A stretch of 64,000 bases of DNA. It comes from an uncultured Fibrobacter sp. (lineage in GTDB: Bacteria; Fibrobacterota; Fibrobacteria; Fibrobacterales; Fibrobacteraceae). The stretch is from the NCBI GenBank assembly GCA_934699585.1, contig CAKUWY010000002.1, positions 211,234-275,233 of the forward strand, read 5' to 3'. Positions within the stretch are counted from its first letter, which is position 1; every line of letters starts with the position of its first letter. Below the pieces are notes generated by a model. The model was not told the origin of the DNA. It was given only the letters and a program-made list of their open reading frames with translations, and did no database searches. Made by a program: the position numbers and the translations under genes. Of this stretch, positions 1 through 6,965 are shown in pieces.

Positions 1-93
1 GCAGGCGCCTGCGGCGCCACGGCTCCCGGCGCAGCCTGCCAAAAGGAGAGCAGCAAACGCGAAGAAGATGGTGTATGTTCCGAGGCCTTTCAT
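1..93 (-). CDS. Lipoprotein, N-terminal fragment
   Basis: Only the first 31 codons lie in the window; the gene runs off the left edge. From ATG at 93 it reads a short n-region (MKGLGTY), a hydrophobic stretch and a lipobox LLLAGC with Cys21, so a lipidated, membrane-anchored product is expected. It follows the TPR lipoprotein gene on the same strand after 36 nt that hold a REP-like hairpin. Its function cannot be told from what is visible. Confidence 0.6.
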   Translation of the reverse strand, partial: MKGLGTYTIFFAFAALLLAGCAGSRGAAGAC

Positions 94-100
94 TTTCACA

Positions 101-129
101 GGTAGATCCTCGCCTCCGCGAGGATGACG
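101..129. repeat. REP-like hairpin, copy 1
   Basis: GATCCTCGCCTCCGCGAGGA followed by TGAC forms a short hairpin of the family described at 31331. It fills the gap between two lipoprotein genes. Confidence 0.75.
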
Positions 130-2055
130 TCAGCGGTGGTTCTTCAAAAATTCCTTGGCGGCCTTGTTGTTGGGCCTGAGTTTAAGCACCAGCTTGTAAG
201 ACTTGACCGCATCGGCGGTCTTGCCGAGCCCCGCCTGTATGGCGCCCATGTGTTCCCAGTAAACGTAGTCTTCCTTGAAATTTTCGGACTTTATCTGCTG
301 CATCACGGCGTAGGCTTCTTCGAATTTTCCCTTGCGGTAGAGCCCCCAGGCCTTTGAGTCCAAGAACGCTTCCGACGGAGCCTTGCCCTTTTCGAGTGCA
401 AGGGCCTTGTCCACCAGCGCAATTCCCTTGTCCACTTCTTCGGGAGAGCGGTTCAGATCGATAAGGGAGTATCCGTAGTAGTTGTACACTTCGGGCCTGT
501 CCAGCTCGCCCCTGTCGGGAGCGGTCAGCAGGTATTCGAACAGCTTGAAGGATTCGTCAAATTCTTCCATGCGTTCCAGATTCATGGCCATGTTGAAACG
601 GATGAGCAGGCTGGTGGAATCTCCCATCAGCATGCTTTCCCAGAACAGGTTCGCCTTGGACCGCGCCTCGTGCGCCTGGAAAAGCTTGAGGGAATCGGCC
701 TTGCCGTCGGATTCGATTTCTTGCGCCTGCGCTACCAGAATTTTGGCGTAGGTGTGCTGCAAGTGCCTGTAAGTTTTTTGGGCTTCGTGATTCACCTGGG
801 CAACCGATGCGGAATCGGCAATGCCCGCCATGGGCGTCCAGTTGGTCCAGACTCCAAGCAGGGAGTCCAGCAGATAATAGGCCTGCTGGTACTTGCCCGC
901 ATAGCCGTAAGTCATGGCCAAGAAATCCTTGTCGCTACCGTCCAGAATGGAGTCCGCACGCACGGCGTAGGCAACGGCATCGTCCTTCTTTTTTTCGGTA
1001 AGGGCGATTCCAGCCAGGGCCCTGCAGGCCTGGGCCGCAAAGGGCTTGCTCGTGAGACCTTCCAAGGCCTTGTTGTAATGGACCTTCGCGCTGTCCACCT
1101 CGTTCTGGGCGTATTCGTAGTTGGCCAAGAAATAAATCAGTACGGGAGATTCCAGATGGTCGGTGTAGATCTTTTTCCGCAAAAAGGCGAGAGCGTCGGC
1201 ACGGCTGTCTTTGGCGATTACCAGGAGCACCAAGTTGATCATGTTCTCTTCGTATTCCGACACGGTGCTGAGAGTATCCACGATGGCCCGGGCCTCGGCA
1301 TTGCGTTTTTGGATAATAAGTCCCTGCACCTGCTGGAGCAACATCTTCTTGTCGCCGGTAGCCTCGTAGCCCTTGGCAAAGAGTTCCACCACGGCGGAAT
1401 CCTTGTGCATGTCGATGAGCAAGTTCAGCTGCCGCTGGAAAAGCGAAGAGATGTAGTTCACCTGTGGGAGCAGCAGGTCATAGACCCGCACCAGTTCCTT
1501 CTTGTCTTGCACCGCTTCCAGAAACAGGCTGTAATCGTACAGGAGCGTCATGTCCTGGTAGCGCGAAGAATCCAGCGCCAGGTTGAAGTACCGGCGGGCG
1601 GAATCGGCAATTCCCGCTTTTACATACAACTTAGCAAGCAGTTCGTACTGACCGGGGTTCGTCTTGCCTTTCAGCTGGTTGGCGCGCTGGGCTAGCGCCA
1701 GCGCGGCAGAATCTTCGCCGTGGGCGGCAATCCTTTCGGCCACGGCGAAGGAGAGGTAGCGGCTTTCGGGGTCCGCCTCGAAAGCCCGCTGCCAAAAAAT
1801 TTCGGCCAGGGCCTTTTCGCCCCGGAGTTCCATTTCCATCGCCCGAATAAACGACTCGTGAGCCACGTCCAGATTCTGGACCGTTGCCGGCTGTTTTGTT
1901 TCGGACTTCTGTGCAACGGCTTTTGCGATGGCGGCAGAATCCGCCGCCGTCAGGGTCGCCTGGCCGCCAGCATCCTTGCGGGGCGCAGAACTGCACGCCG
2001 CCAAGAGCGCCACCAGCGCCAACGTCCAGAAAAATGTCAGGCCTCTACGGAACAT
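130..2055 (-). CDS. TPR-repeat lipoprotein
   Basis: A 641-residue exported protein. Residues 1-21 are a type II signal peptide ending LLAAC, with Cys21 the lipidation site. The rest is helical with tetratricopeptide-like pairs; the clearest is near the C-terminus (A..SYK.VLKLRPNNKAA). TPR lipoproteins usually scaffold envelope complexes; the partner here is unknown. The ATG at 2055 lies 2 nt after the stop of the PASTA gene with no clear Shine-Dalgarno sequence, so translational coupling is likely. It sits at the end of a same-strand run from purA, although the gaps further upstream hold repeats and need not be one transcript. Confidence 0.8.
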   Translation of the reverse strand: MFRRGLTFFWTLALVALLAACSSAPRKDAGGQATLTAADSAAIAKAVAQKSETKQPATVQNLDVAHESFIRAMEMELRGEKALAEIFWQRAFEADPESRYLSFAVAERIAAHGEDSAALALAQRANQLKGKTNPGQYELLAKLYVKAGIADSARRYFNLALDSSRYQDMTLLYDYSLFLEAVQDKKELVRVYDLLLPQVNYISSLFQRQLNLLIDMHKDSAVVELFAKGYEATGDKKMLLQQVQGLIIQKRNAEARAIVDTLSTVSEYEENMINLVLLVIAKDSRADALAFLRKKIYTDHLESPVLIYFLANYEYAQNEVDSAKVHYNKALEGLTSKPFAAQACRALAGIALTEKKKDDAVAYAVRADSILDGSDKDFLAMTYGYAGKYQQAYYLLDSLLGVWTNWTPMAGIADSASVAQVNHEAQKTYRHLQHTYAKILVAQAQEIESDGKADSLKLFQAHEARSKANLFWESMLMGDSTSLLIRFNMAMNLERMEEFDESFKLFEYLLTAPDRGELDRPEVYNYYGYSLIDLNRSPEEVDKGIALVDKALALEKGKAPSEAFLDSKAWGLYRKGKFEEAYAVMQQIKSENFKEDYVYWEHMGAIQAGLGKTADAVKSYKLVLKLRPNNKAAKEFLKNHR

Positions 2056-2057
2056 AG

Positions 2058-2819
2058 CTAGTCGGCAATCACAAAGTCAATCTTGGTGTCGGGCAACAGG
2101 TAGTCGCCCTCCTTGGGAGAGGTTTCTATGACGGTGTTCGGGGCTTCGCCATTTTCGGCCTTAACGCGCTTCACGTTGCCTACCTTGAACCCCAGCTGTT
2201 CCACCTTCACGAACACGTCGTCGATGACTTCGCCTGCAAAGGAGGGCAGCAGCACGCGCCCGAGAGTTTCGCCTGCAGAGATGATGACGTTGACGGTATC
2301 GCCTACGCGGGCGGTGTCGCCGGCCATAGGGTCTGTGCGGATAACCACTCCGCGGGGAATGCTCTTGTGGGCGCCCTTGATAATCTGGCCCTGCACAAGG
2401 CCTGCGCGGGTAAGCGTTATGGTGGCCTGCTTCTGGCTCTTTCCGCGAAGGTCCGGAATTTCCACCTGACGAAGTCCAAGGCTTCTCGTAATCTGGACGG
2501 TGCGGCCCACCTTGGCCATGCGACCGGCGGCAGGCATCTGCACCAGCGCGCGGCCCGCGGGCACCTGGGCGTTGTAGCGGCCCTCTTCCAGCCACTTGGC
2601 CTTGAAGCCCACAGCCGAAAGCGCAGCGTCCGCTTCGGCTTCGGTCATGCCTTCCAGATTGGGCACCTCGGCGGTGCTGGTGAACTGTCCGGAGAAAATA
2701 GGCAGCGCAATCTTATCTACCGCAAGGGCGAGAATCACCAAGAGCACCACCCAGAGGAAAAACGCCCTGATGAACGGAGATGTCTTGAACCACTTAAAAA
2801 AATTCTTTATCGTACTCAT
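2058..2819 (-). CDS. Membrane-anchored protein with three PASTA domains
   Basis: 253 residues. The N-terminus is cytosolic and basic (FFKWFK), followed by one transmembrane helix at about residues 17-38. Three PASTA-like units follow (about 50-115, 117-185, 188-253), each with a V/IP-x-L/F-x-G start and a late G-D/K-x-V strand. PASTA domains bind peptidoglycan or muropeptides in PknB-type kinases and PBPs. Here there is no kinase or transpeptidase domain, so the protein probably works as a wall-binding anchor. The TPR lipoprotein gene follows after 2 nt, which suggests a shared envelope role. Confidence 0.85.
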   Translation of the reverse strand: MSTIKNFFKWFKTSPFIRAFFLWVVLLVILALAVDKIALPIFSGQFTSTAEVPNLEGMTEAEADAALSAVGFKAKWLEEGRYNAQVPAGRALVQMPAAGRMAKVGRTVQITRSLGLRQVEIPDLRGKSQKQATITLTRAGLVQGQIIKGAHKSIPRGVVIRTDPMAGDTARVGDTVNVIISAGETLGRVLLPSFAGEVIDDVFVKVEQLGFKVGNVKRVKAENGEAPNTVIETSPKEGDYLLPDTKIDFVIAD

Positions 2820-2860
2820 TTTGTGTCCAAATTATCGCTAGTCGCAAATCATTTAATTTT

Positions 2861-2905
2861 TCATTTCACATTTCACATTCCACATTCCACATCCCACGTT
2901 CCACC
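2861..2905. repeat. Degenerate (CATTTCA/CATTCCA) short tandem repeat
   Basis: A run of 7-bp units (CATTTCA, CATTTCA, CATTCCA, CATTCCA, CATCCCA) upstream of the PASTA gene, next to the composite G/C hairpin element. One of four unrelated short repeats in intergenic DNA of this window. Confidence 0.6.
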
Positions 2906-2910
2906 TTCCC

Positions 2911-3038
2911 GGGGTTTTAGGGGTGTCCCCTAGGAGAGGGGGTAGCTGCTGATGCGGCTAGGTGGCGGGTTCTTTTGATTGCCGCCCTAGGCAAGTTGCC
3001 CGCCACGACGCAGCAGCGGCGAGGGGGAGGCTTCCCCC
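2911..3038 (+). repeat. Composite G/C-hairpin intergenic element, copy A
   Basis: Starts GGGGTTTTAGGGGTGTCCCC-TAGG and ends in the hairpin GGGGGAGGCTTCCCCC, with a variable middle. The right end abuts the stop codon of the Crp-type gene. Related copies lie at 13816-13899 (opposite orientation) and 53339-53450. It may act as an mRNA 3' end, but no U-run follows on either strand. Confidence 0.65.
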
Positions 3039-3039
3039 C

Positions 3040-3750
3040 TTATCCCTTGGAAGCTTTTTCTTGCAACGACTCCTCATCAAAGATTACGATGTCCTTGCCC
3101 GTGATGGCGATGGCGCCGGCTTTCACCAAGATAGAGCTGATGCGGCTCACGGTTTCGCGGGTGGTGCCCGACATGTCCGCCAGCTGCTGCTGGGTAGGAC
3201 GGTTGTGGATGACGGTGACCATCTTGCCGTTGTCGGTGTGGATGCGCACGCCGCGTTCTTCCATGAGGTTCAGCAGGGTGCCGGCCACGCGGCCGCTGAC
3301 CGACATGGTGGAAAGCGAACCGATTTGCTTGTTGGCCTTGCGGAGCCGCTTGCTCATTTCGGAGAGGAGCGACATGGCCAGCTCGGGGTATTGCTTGATG
3401 AGCGAGAGGAAGGCGTCGCGGTAGATGATCATCAGCTGGGAGTCGCTGACGGTGCGGACCGATGCGGAGCGGGGCTCGCCGTCGATGAGGGACATTTCGC
3501 CGAAGAAGTCGCCGCGCTCGAGGAAGCTGAGGATGGTTTCGCGGCCGTCCACGCCGGTCATGTACACCTGGACGGAGCCCGAGGCGATGAGGTAGAGTGC
3601 CTGGACGGAGTCGTCGCCTTCCAGCACTACGGTTTCGTCGCGGTTGAAGTTCTGCACCTCAACCAGGTCGCCCAGGAGTCTCAGCTGGTCGTCGGACAGT
3701 TCCGAGAACAGTTCTACGCCTTTCAGCAGTTCCAATACAGATGCGTCCAT
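3040..3750 (-). CDS. Crp/Fnr-family transcriptional regulator
   Basis: 236 residues with a cyclic-nucleotide-binding-like beta-barrel (about 10-125; GDFFGEMSLIDGEPRSASV is the phosphate-binding-cassette-like stretch) and a C-terminal HTH_Crp domain (about 150-225; PTQQQLADMSGTTRETVSR is the recognition helix region). The cassette keeps G-E-M-S and R-S-A, which fits binding of a cyclic nucleotide. There are no FNR-type Fe-S cysteines. The ATG at 3750 has AGAGG upstream. It lies 42 nt downstream of purA on the same strand. Its ligand and targets cannot be read from the sequence. Confidence 0.92.
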   Translation of the reverse strand: MDASVLELLKGVELFSELSDDQLRLLGDLVEVQNFNRDETVVLEGDDSVQALYLIASGSVQVYMTGVDGRETILSFLERGDFFGEMSLIDGEPRSASVRTVSDSQLMIIYRDAFLSLIKQYPELAMSLLSEMSKRLRKANKQIGSLSTMSVSGRVAGTLLNLMEERGVRIHTDNGKMVTVIHNRPTQQQLADMSGTTRETVSRISSILVKAGAIAITGKDIVIFDEESLQEKASKG

Positions 3751-3792
3751 GTTTTCCTCTCTTCTTTTGGCCGCGCCGGGGCGGCGGTGGCT

Positions 3793-5076
3793 TTAGTCCA
3801 AATCCACGATGATGCTCTGGTCGCGCTTGGCGCCGATGGAGATCATGCCGATTTTCACGCCCACCAGTTCCGCCATGCGGTTCAGGTACTTGCGGGCGTT
3901 TTCGGGCAGGTCTTCCAGCTTGCGGCACTTGGTGGTGTCGCACTTCCAGCCGGGCATTTCTTCGTAGACCGGCACGCAGCGACCCACCTTGGAAAGCTGG
4001 TTCGGGAAGTTTTCGATCTTTTCGCCGTCGCATTCGTAGTGGGTGCAAATCTTGATGGTGTCGAAGGTGTCCAGCACGTCGAGCTTGGTGATGGCGAGGT
4101 GCGTGAGGCCGTTCACCACGGCAGCCTTGCGGACCACGGTCGCGTCGAACCAACCGCAGCGGCGGTTGCGGCCCGTGGTGGCACCGTATTCGTTGCCAAT
4201 CTTGCGGAGGGTGTCGCCGGTTTCGTCCAAGAGTTCAGTCGGGAAGGGGCCGTTACCCACGCGGGTGGTGTAGGCCTTGACGACGCCCACCACCTGGTCG
4301 ATGGCCGTGGGGCCAATGCCGGCGCCGCAGCTGGCGTAGCCGGCCACAGTGTTGCTGGAGGTCACGAAGGGGTAAGTTCCCTGGTCCACGTCAAGGATGG
4401 TGCCCTGGGCGCCTTCGAACACCAGGCGCTTGCCGGCCTTCACAGCGGCGTAGAGCATGGCGCTCACGTCCCGCACAAACGGCTTGATCTTCTGGCCCAG
4501 TTCCAGGTAGTCCTTGATGACCTGTTCGGGGTCGATTTCGGGCACGTCGTACATCACCTTGAATTCTTCGTTGTGAACCTTGGCCATGGCTTCGACGCGG
4601 GGGCGCAGTTCGCGTTCGTCCATCAGGTCGCCCACGCGGACGCCAATGCGGTTCACCTTGTCGCTGTAGCAGGGGCCGATGCCGCGGCCCGTGGTGCCGA
4701 TGGCGGCCTTGCCGGCCTTCTTTTCTTTGGCCTTGTCGAGAGCGGAGTGGTACGGCAGCACCACGTGGGCGTTATCGGCAATGAACAGGCGGCCTTCGGG
4801 GTTGATGCCCTTGGTGTGCAGGTCGGCGATTTCGGCCAGGGTCTGCACCGGGTCCAGCACCACGCCGTTACCGATTACGCAAATCTTGTCATCATGCATA
4901 ATGCCCGAGGGAATCAGGTGGAACACGAACTTCTTGTCGCCCACTTCGACGGTGTGGCCAGCGTTTGCGCCGCCCTGGAAGCGCACGATGTAGTCTGCGT
5001 CCAGCGTCAGAAAATCAACTACCTTGGCCTTGCCTTCGTCACCCCACTGGGAACCGATTACAACACGATTTGCCAT
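3793..5076 (-). CDS. purA: Adenylosuccinate synthetase
   Basis: 427 residues, the usual family length. It catalyses GTP-dependent condensation of IMP with aspartate to adenylosuccinate, the first committed step of AMP synthesis, in the cytosol. Family marks are the N-terminal phosphate loop, the NAGHTVEVG stretch, GRGIGPCYSDK, EGAQGTILDVDQGTYPFVTSSN and TTGRNRRCGW. The phosphate loop reads QWGDEGKAKVVD, whereas I recall GDEGKGK as canonical, so one Gly is Ala. Start ATG 5076 has AAGGA before it. It heads the run into the Crp-type regulator. Confidence 0.97.
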   Translation of the reverse strand: MANRVVIGSQWGDEGKAKVVDFLTLDADYIVRFQGGANAGHTVEVGDKKFVFHLIPSGIMHDDKICVIGNGVVLDPVQTLAEIADLHTKGINPEGRLFIADNAHVVLPYHSALDKAKEKKAGKAAIGTTGRGIGPCYSDKVNRIGVRVGDLMDERELRPRVEAMAKVHNEEFKVMYDVPEIDPEQVIKDYLELGQKIKPFVRDVSAMLYAAVKAGKRLVFEGAQGTILDVDQGTYPFVTSSNTVAGYASCGAGIGPTAIDQVVGVVKAYTTRVGNGPFPTELLDETGDTLRKIGNEYGATTGRNRRCGWFDATVVRKAAVVNGLTHLAITKLDVLDTFDTIKICTHYECDGEKIENFPNQLSKVGRCVPVYEEMPGWKCDTTKCRKLEDLPENARKYLNRMAELVGVKIGMISIGAKRDQSIIVDLD

Positions 5077-5327
5077 ATATCCTTCATTCTGTTGGCGGCC
5101 CGGCGGCGCAAATCTCCAAAAGGAGCAGTCCCGCGGGTCGATTGCTTGTTAAACGACGAAATTCAAGCGCAGAGGCCTTCCCTGCGCCCTTTTTCGCCTA
5201 AAAGATAAAAAAGTGGGCGGGACGCAGGACCGGAGACGGGCGGGCGGTGCGACGAAAACGGCTAGAAAACGACGGGAAAACCGCCAAATGCCGTAATAGC
5301 ACCGTTTTGGAGTAAAAAACGCATCTA
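5077..5327. other. Gene-free stretch upstream of purA
   Basis: No convincing reading frame, tRNA or known riboswitch is visible. It should hold the purA promoter on the minus strand. A-rich and GC-rich blocks alternate. Confidence 0.5.
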
Positions 5328-5643
5328 GGGGCATATAAAAACGGCTGATTGCTGTGGCTTATATGCCCCGTAAAACGTTTTCATCACTGCTCTACGTCAA
5401 TTTCCGCCTTTTTACGCAAACTTTTCAGCGGTGGGGCATATAAAAATGAATTTTTGGCGGAATTATATGCCCCTTTCCCGCGATTTGGGCAAAAATGCAG
5501 ACAACATAACGCAATTTGCAATCGAGAGCTAACGAAAAAGGCATATAAATCAACGCCCAAAGAAGAATTTATATGCCCCGTAACAGATTAATCTTCAAAC
5601 AGGGGCATATAAGAGTGCACACCCCGTTCAATTTATATGCCCC
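5328..5643. repeat. Array of four 41-42 bp inverted-repeat units, GGGGCATATAA-N19/20-TTATATGCCCC
   Basis: Left half-sites begin at 5328, 5433, 5538 and 5602; right half-sites end at 5369, 5473, 5579 and 5643. Seven of the eight 11-bp half-sites are perfect; the one at 5538 has AA for the first two G. Spacings between left half-sites are 105, 105 and 64 bp, and 30-31 bp within units, so all lie close to whole turns of B-DNA (10.5 bp). This is what a cooperative or looping DNA-binding protein would use. It lies between divergent purA and the nuclease-like gene. Spacer sequences share nothing obvious, and this is not a CRISPR. Confidence 0.85.
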
Positions 5644-5710
5644 CACTCACGAAAAAAGCATTTTAGGCCTGCAAAAACTCCAAAATTCCACTTCTCGTCA
5701 TTCTTTTTTG

Positions 5711-5716
5711 TATATT
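5711..5716 (+). promoter_or_regulatory. Probable -10 element of the 5792 gene
   Basis: TATATT, preceded by TTTTTTG and with no good -35. It would start a transcript near 5723 and put the terminator-like hairpin at 5739 right at the 5' end of the mRNA. Confidence 0.5.
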
Positions 5717-5738
5717 ACCCCAGAAATTGTTTATTTCC

Positions 5739-5779
5739 AGCTACGACGAGCATGCCCCTCGCCGTAGCTTTTCTTTTTT
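5739..5779 (+). terminator. Terminator-like hairpin just upstream of the ribosome binding site
   Basis: AGCTACG(A)CGAG pairs with CTCG(C)CGTAGCT around a CATGCCC loop, followed by TTTTCTTTTTT, then AGGAGG and the ATG at 5792. It reads toward the gene, so it is either an attenuator in the leader of the 5792 gene or a terminator for transcripts coming from the array. The loop contains ATGCCCC, matching part of the array half-site. Confidence 0.75.
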
Positions 5780-5791
5780 AGGAGGTCTGGC

Positions 5792-6619
5792 ATGCACCGA
5801 ACGCAACTTACAGCACAAAAAGCATACGACAGAATTACCGCTGAAGTAGCAAAATACAGAAACACGCTTTCGTCATACCTAGAATCCCTGCAGAAAAAGA
5901 ACAAGAATCCCGCCGAAGGAAATCTGCGGGTACTAAAACACAAGCTAGGCTACCAATACTACATCGTTACCGAGAAGGGCGACACGAAGGGCACTTATCT
6001 CCGGCGAAAAGACCTTCGCAGGGCTAAAGCCCTTGCCCAGCGGGACTACAACAACGCGGCGGCGGTCGTCATCGAAAACCAGCTCGCGACCATCGACAGC
6101 TTTCTCGAAGCATTCCACCCGGAAGCCCTTGACCAGGCCTTCGCCAGCCTGCATCCGGGCCGCCGCGCCCTTGTTGCGCCCGTGCGCGAACCCGACAGCG
6201 ATTTTGTTGCCGCATGGCAACACACTCCCTACACAGGCAAGCCCTTCGAAATCAACGCCCCCGAATTCTACACGGGCACGGGCGTGCGCGTCCGCTCGAA
6301 ATCCGAAGTCATCATCGCGGACGCGCTTAGTCGCGCGGGCATTCCCTACCGCTACGAATACCCCACAAGCGTCAGGGGCTGGGGCACCCTCTACCCGGAC
6401 TTCACCTGCCTTCGCCCCAGCACCCGCGAAGAAGTCATCTGGGAACACTTCGGCCTCATGGGCGAGCCGGACTACGCCGAGAACGCCGTCCAAAAGCTCG
6501 CCCACTACGCCGCAAGCGGGTACGCCCTCGGCAAGAACTTCGTCGCCACCTTCGAAAGCGGCAACACCCCGCTCTCCCTCAAGCAGGTGCAGGCCTACAT
6601 CAAGGCGCTGCTAACATAG
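5792..6619 (+). CDS. PD-(D/E)XK nuclease-like protein
   Basis: 275 residues. The N-terminal half is helical and charged (about 1-110). The C-terminal half has the layout of a PD-(D/E)XK fold: RSKSEVIIADAL (E172), YPDF (D203) and a strand EEVIWEHFG (E218), where the usual Lys position is unclear. Proteins with the SKSEVI...YPDF...WEH signature are common in anaerobes and are usually of unknown role, often near mobile DNA. AGGAGG precedes the ATG at 5792. The upstream inverted-repeat array and terminator-like leader suggest tight control. The relic of an acetyltransferase gene begins directly after its stop. Confidence 0.75.
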   Translation: MHRTQLTAQKAYDRITAEVAKYRNTLSSYLESLQKKNKNPAEGNLRVLKHKLGYQYYIVTEKGDTKGTYLRRKDLRRAKALAQRDYNNAAAVVIENQLATIDSFLEAFHPEALDQAFASLHPGRRALVAPVREPDSDFVAAWQHTPYTGKPFEINAPEFYTGTGVRVRSKSEVIIADALSRAGIPYRYEYPTSVRGWGTLYPDFTCLRPSTREEVIWEHFGLMGEPDYAENAVQKLAHYAASGYALGKNFVATFESGNTPLSLKQVQAYIKALLT

Positions 6620-6620
6620 A

Positions 6621-6695
6621 GACCCAAGCGGCATCCGACCTATCGCCAACATGAAGGCATTGACCTTCGTCAAGCCTGCTATCAAAAAAAATTAA
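6621..6695 (+). pseudogene. Relic of a Vat/CatB-type acetyltransferase gene (5' fragment)
   Basis: The 70 bp from 6621 match 11921-11990, codons 7-29 of the intact acetyltransferase, at 58 of 70 positions by hand alignment, including the exact block TATCGCCAAC and TGACCTTCGT. In the same frame it reads PIANMKALTFVKPAIKKN and then a stop at 6693. No start codon with a ribosome binding site is left and nothing downstream matches, so this is a decayed or truncated second copy. Confidence 0.8.
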
Positions 6696-6715
6696 TGGTA
6701 TGAAATTTGCGCTAT

Positions 6716-6811
6716 CACGTCCAAGGCTTTTTGCGCGACCACATTCGCGGCATTTTACGCCACCAGATTCACGGTATCTTACGCCGCCACATCCAAGACA
6801 ATATCGCGCAC
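6716..6811 (+). repeat. Degenerate 24-bp tandem repeat, four units
   Basis: Units at 6716, 6740, 6764 and 6788 share the pattern CA.ATTC.CGG.ATTTTACGC.. and would encode an 8-residue repeat like DHIRGILR. The only open frame starts at TTG without a ribosome binding site, so I do not call a gene. It could be a remnant of a repeat-rich coding sequence. Confidence 0.65.
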
Positions 6812-6901
6812 CGCAAAAGTCTGCAAGCTAATCGTCGACGTACTCCACCCCACTTCCACGACACCAACCGTCTCTTCAAACGTATTGCATAATTCACATT
6901 C

Positions 6902-6944
6902 ATTGTATTGTGAATCCTTTTTCCACAATACAATTTTATTTTTT
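6902..6944 (+). terminator. Hairpin with T-rich tail before the lipoprotein gene
   Basis: A perfect 11-bp stem ATTGTATTGTG/CACAATACAAT with an 11-nt loop is followed by TTTATTTTTT, 20 nt ahead of the ATG at 6966. AT-rich, so weak as a terminator; it could also be an operator for the neighbouring regulator. Confidence 0.5.
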
Positions 6945-6965
6945 CAAAAAACTATAGGAGACTCT

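Noticed and set aside
2962..5208. 748-codon plus-strand open frame
   Set aside because: It lies antisense to the Crp-type and purA genes, has low-complexity H/V/A-rich composition, and both minus-strand genes have clear families.
5328..5643. CRISPR array
   Set aside because: Repeats are 11 bp and alternate in orientation; spacers are of unequal length between units and no cas gene is near.
6707..6892. Small repeat protein of 61 residues
   Set aside because: TTG start without ribosome binding site; only the tandem repeat makes it look protein-like.
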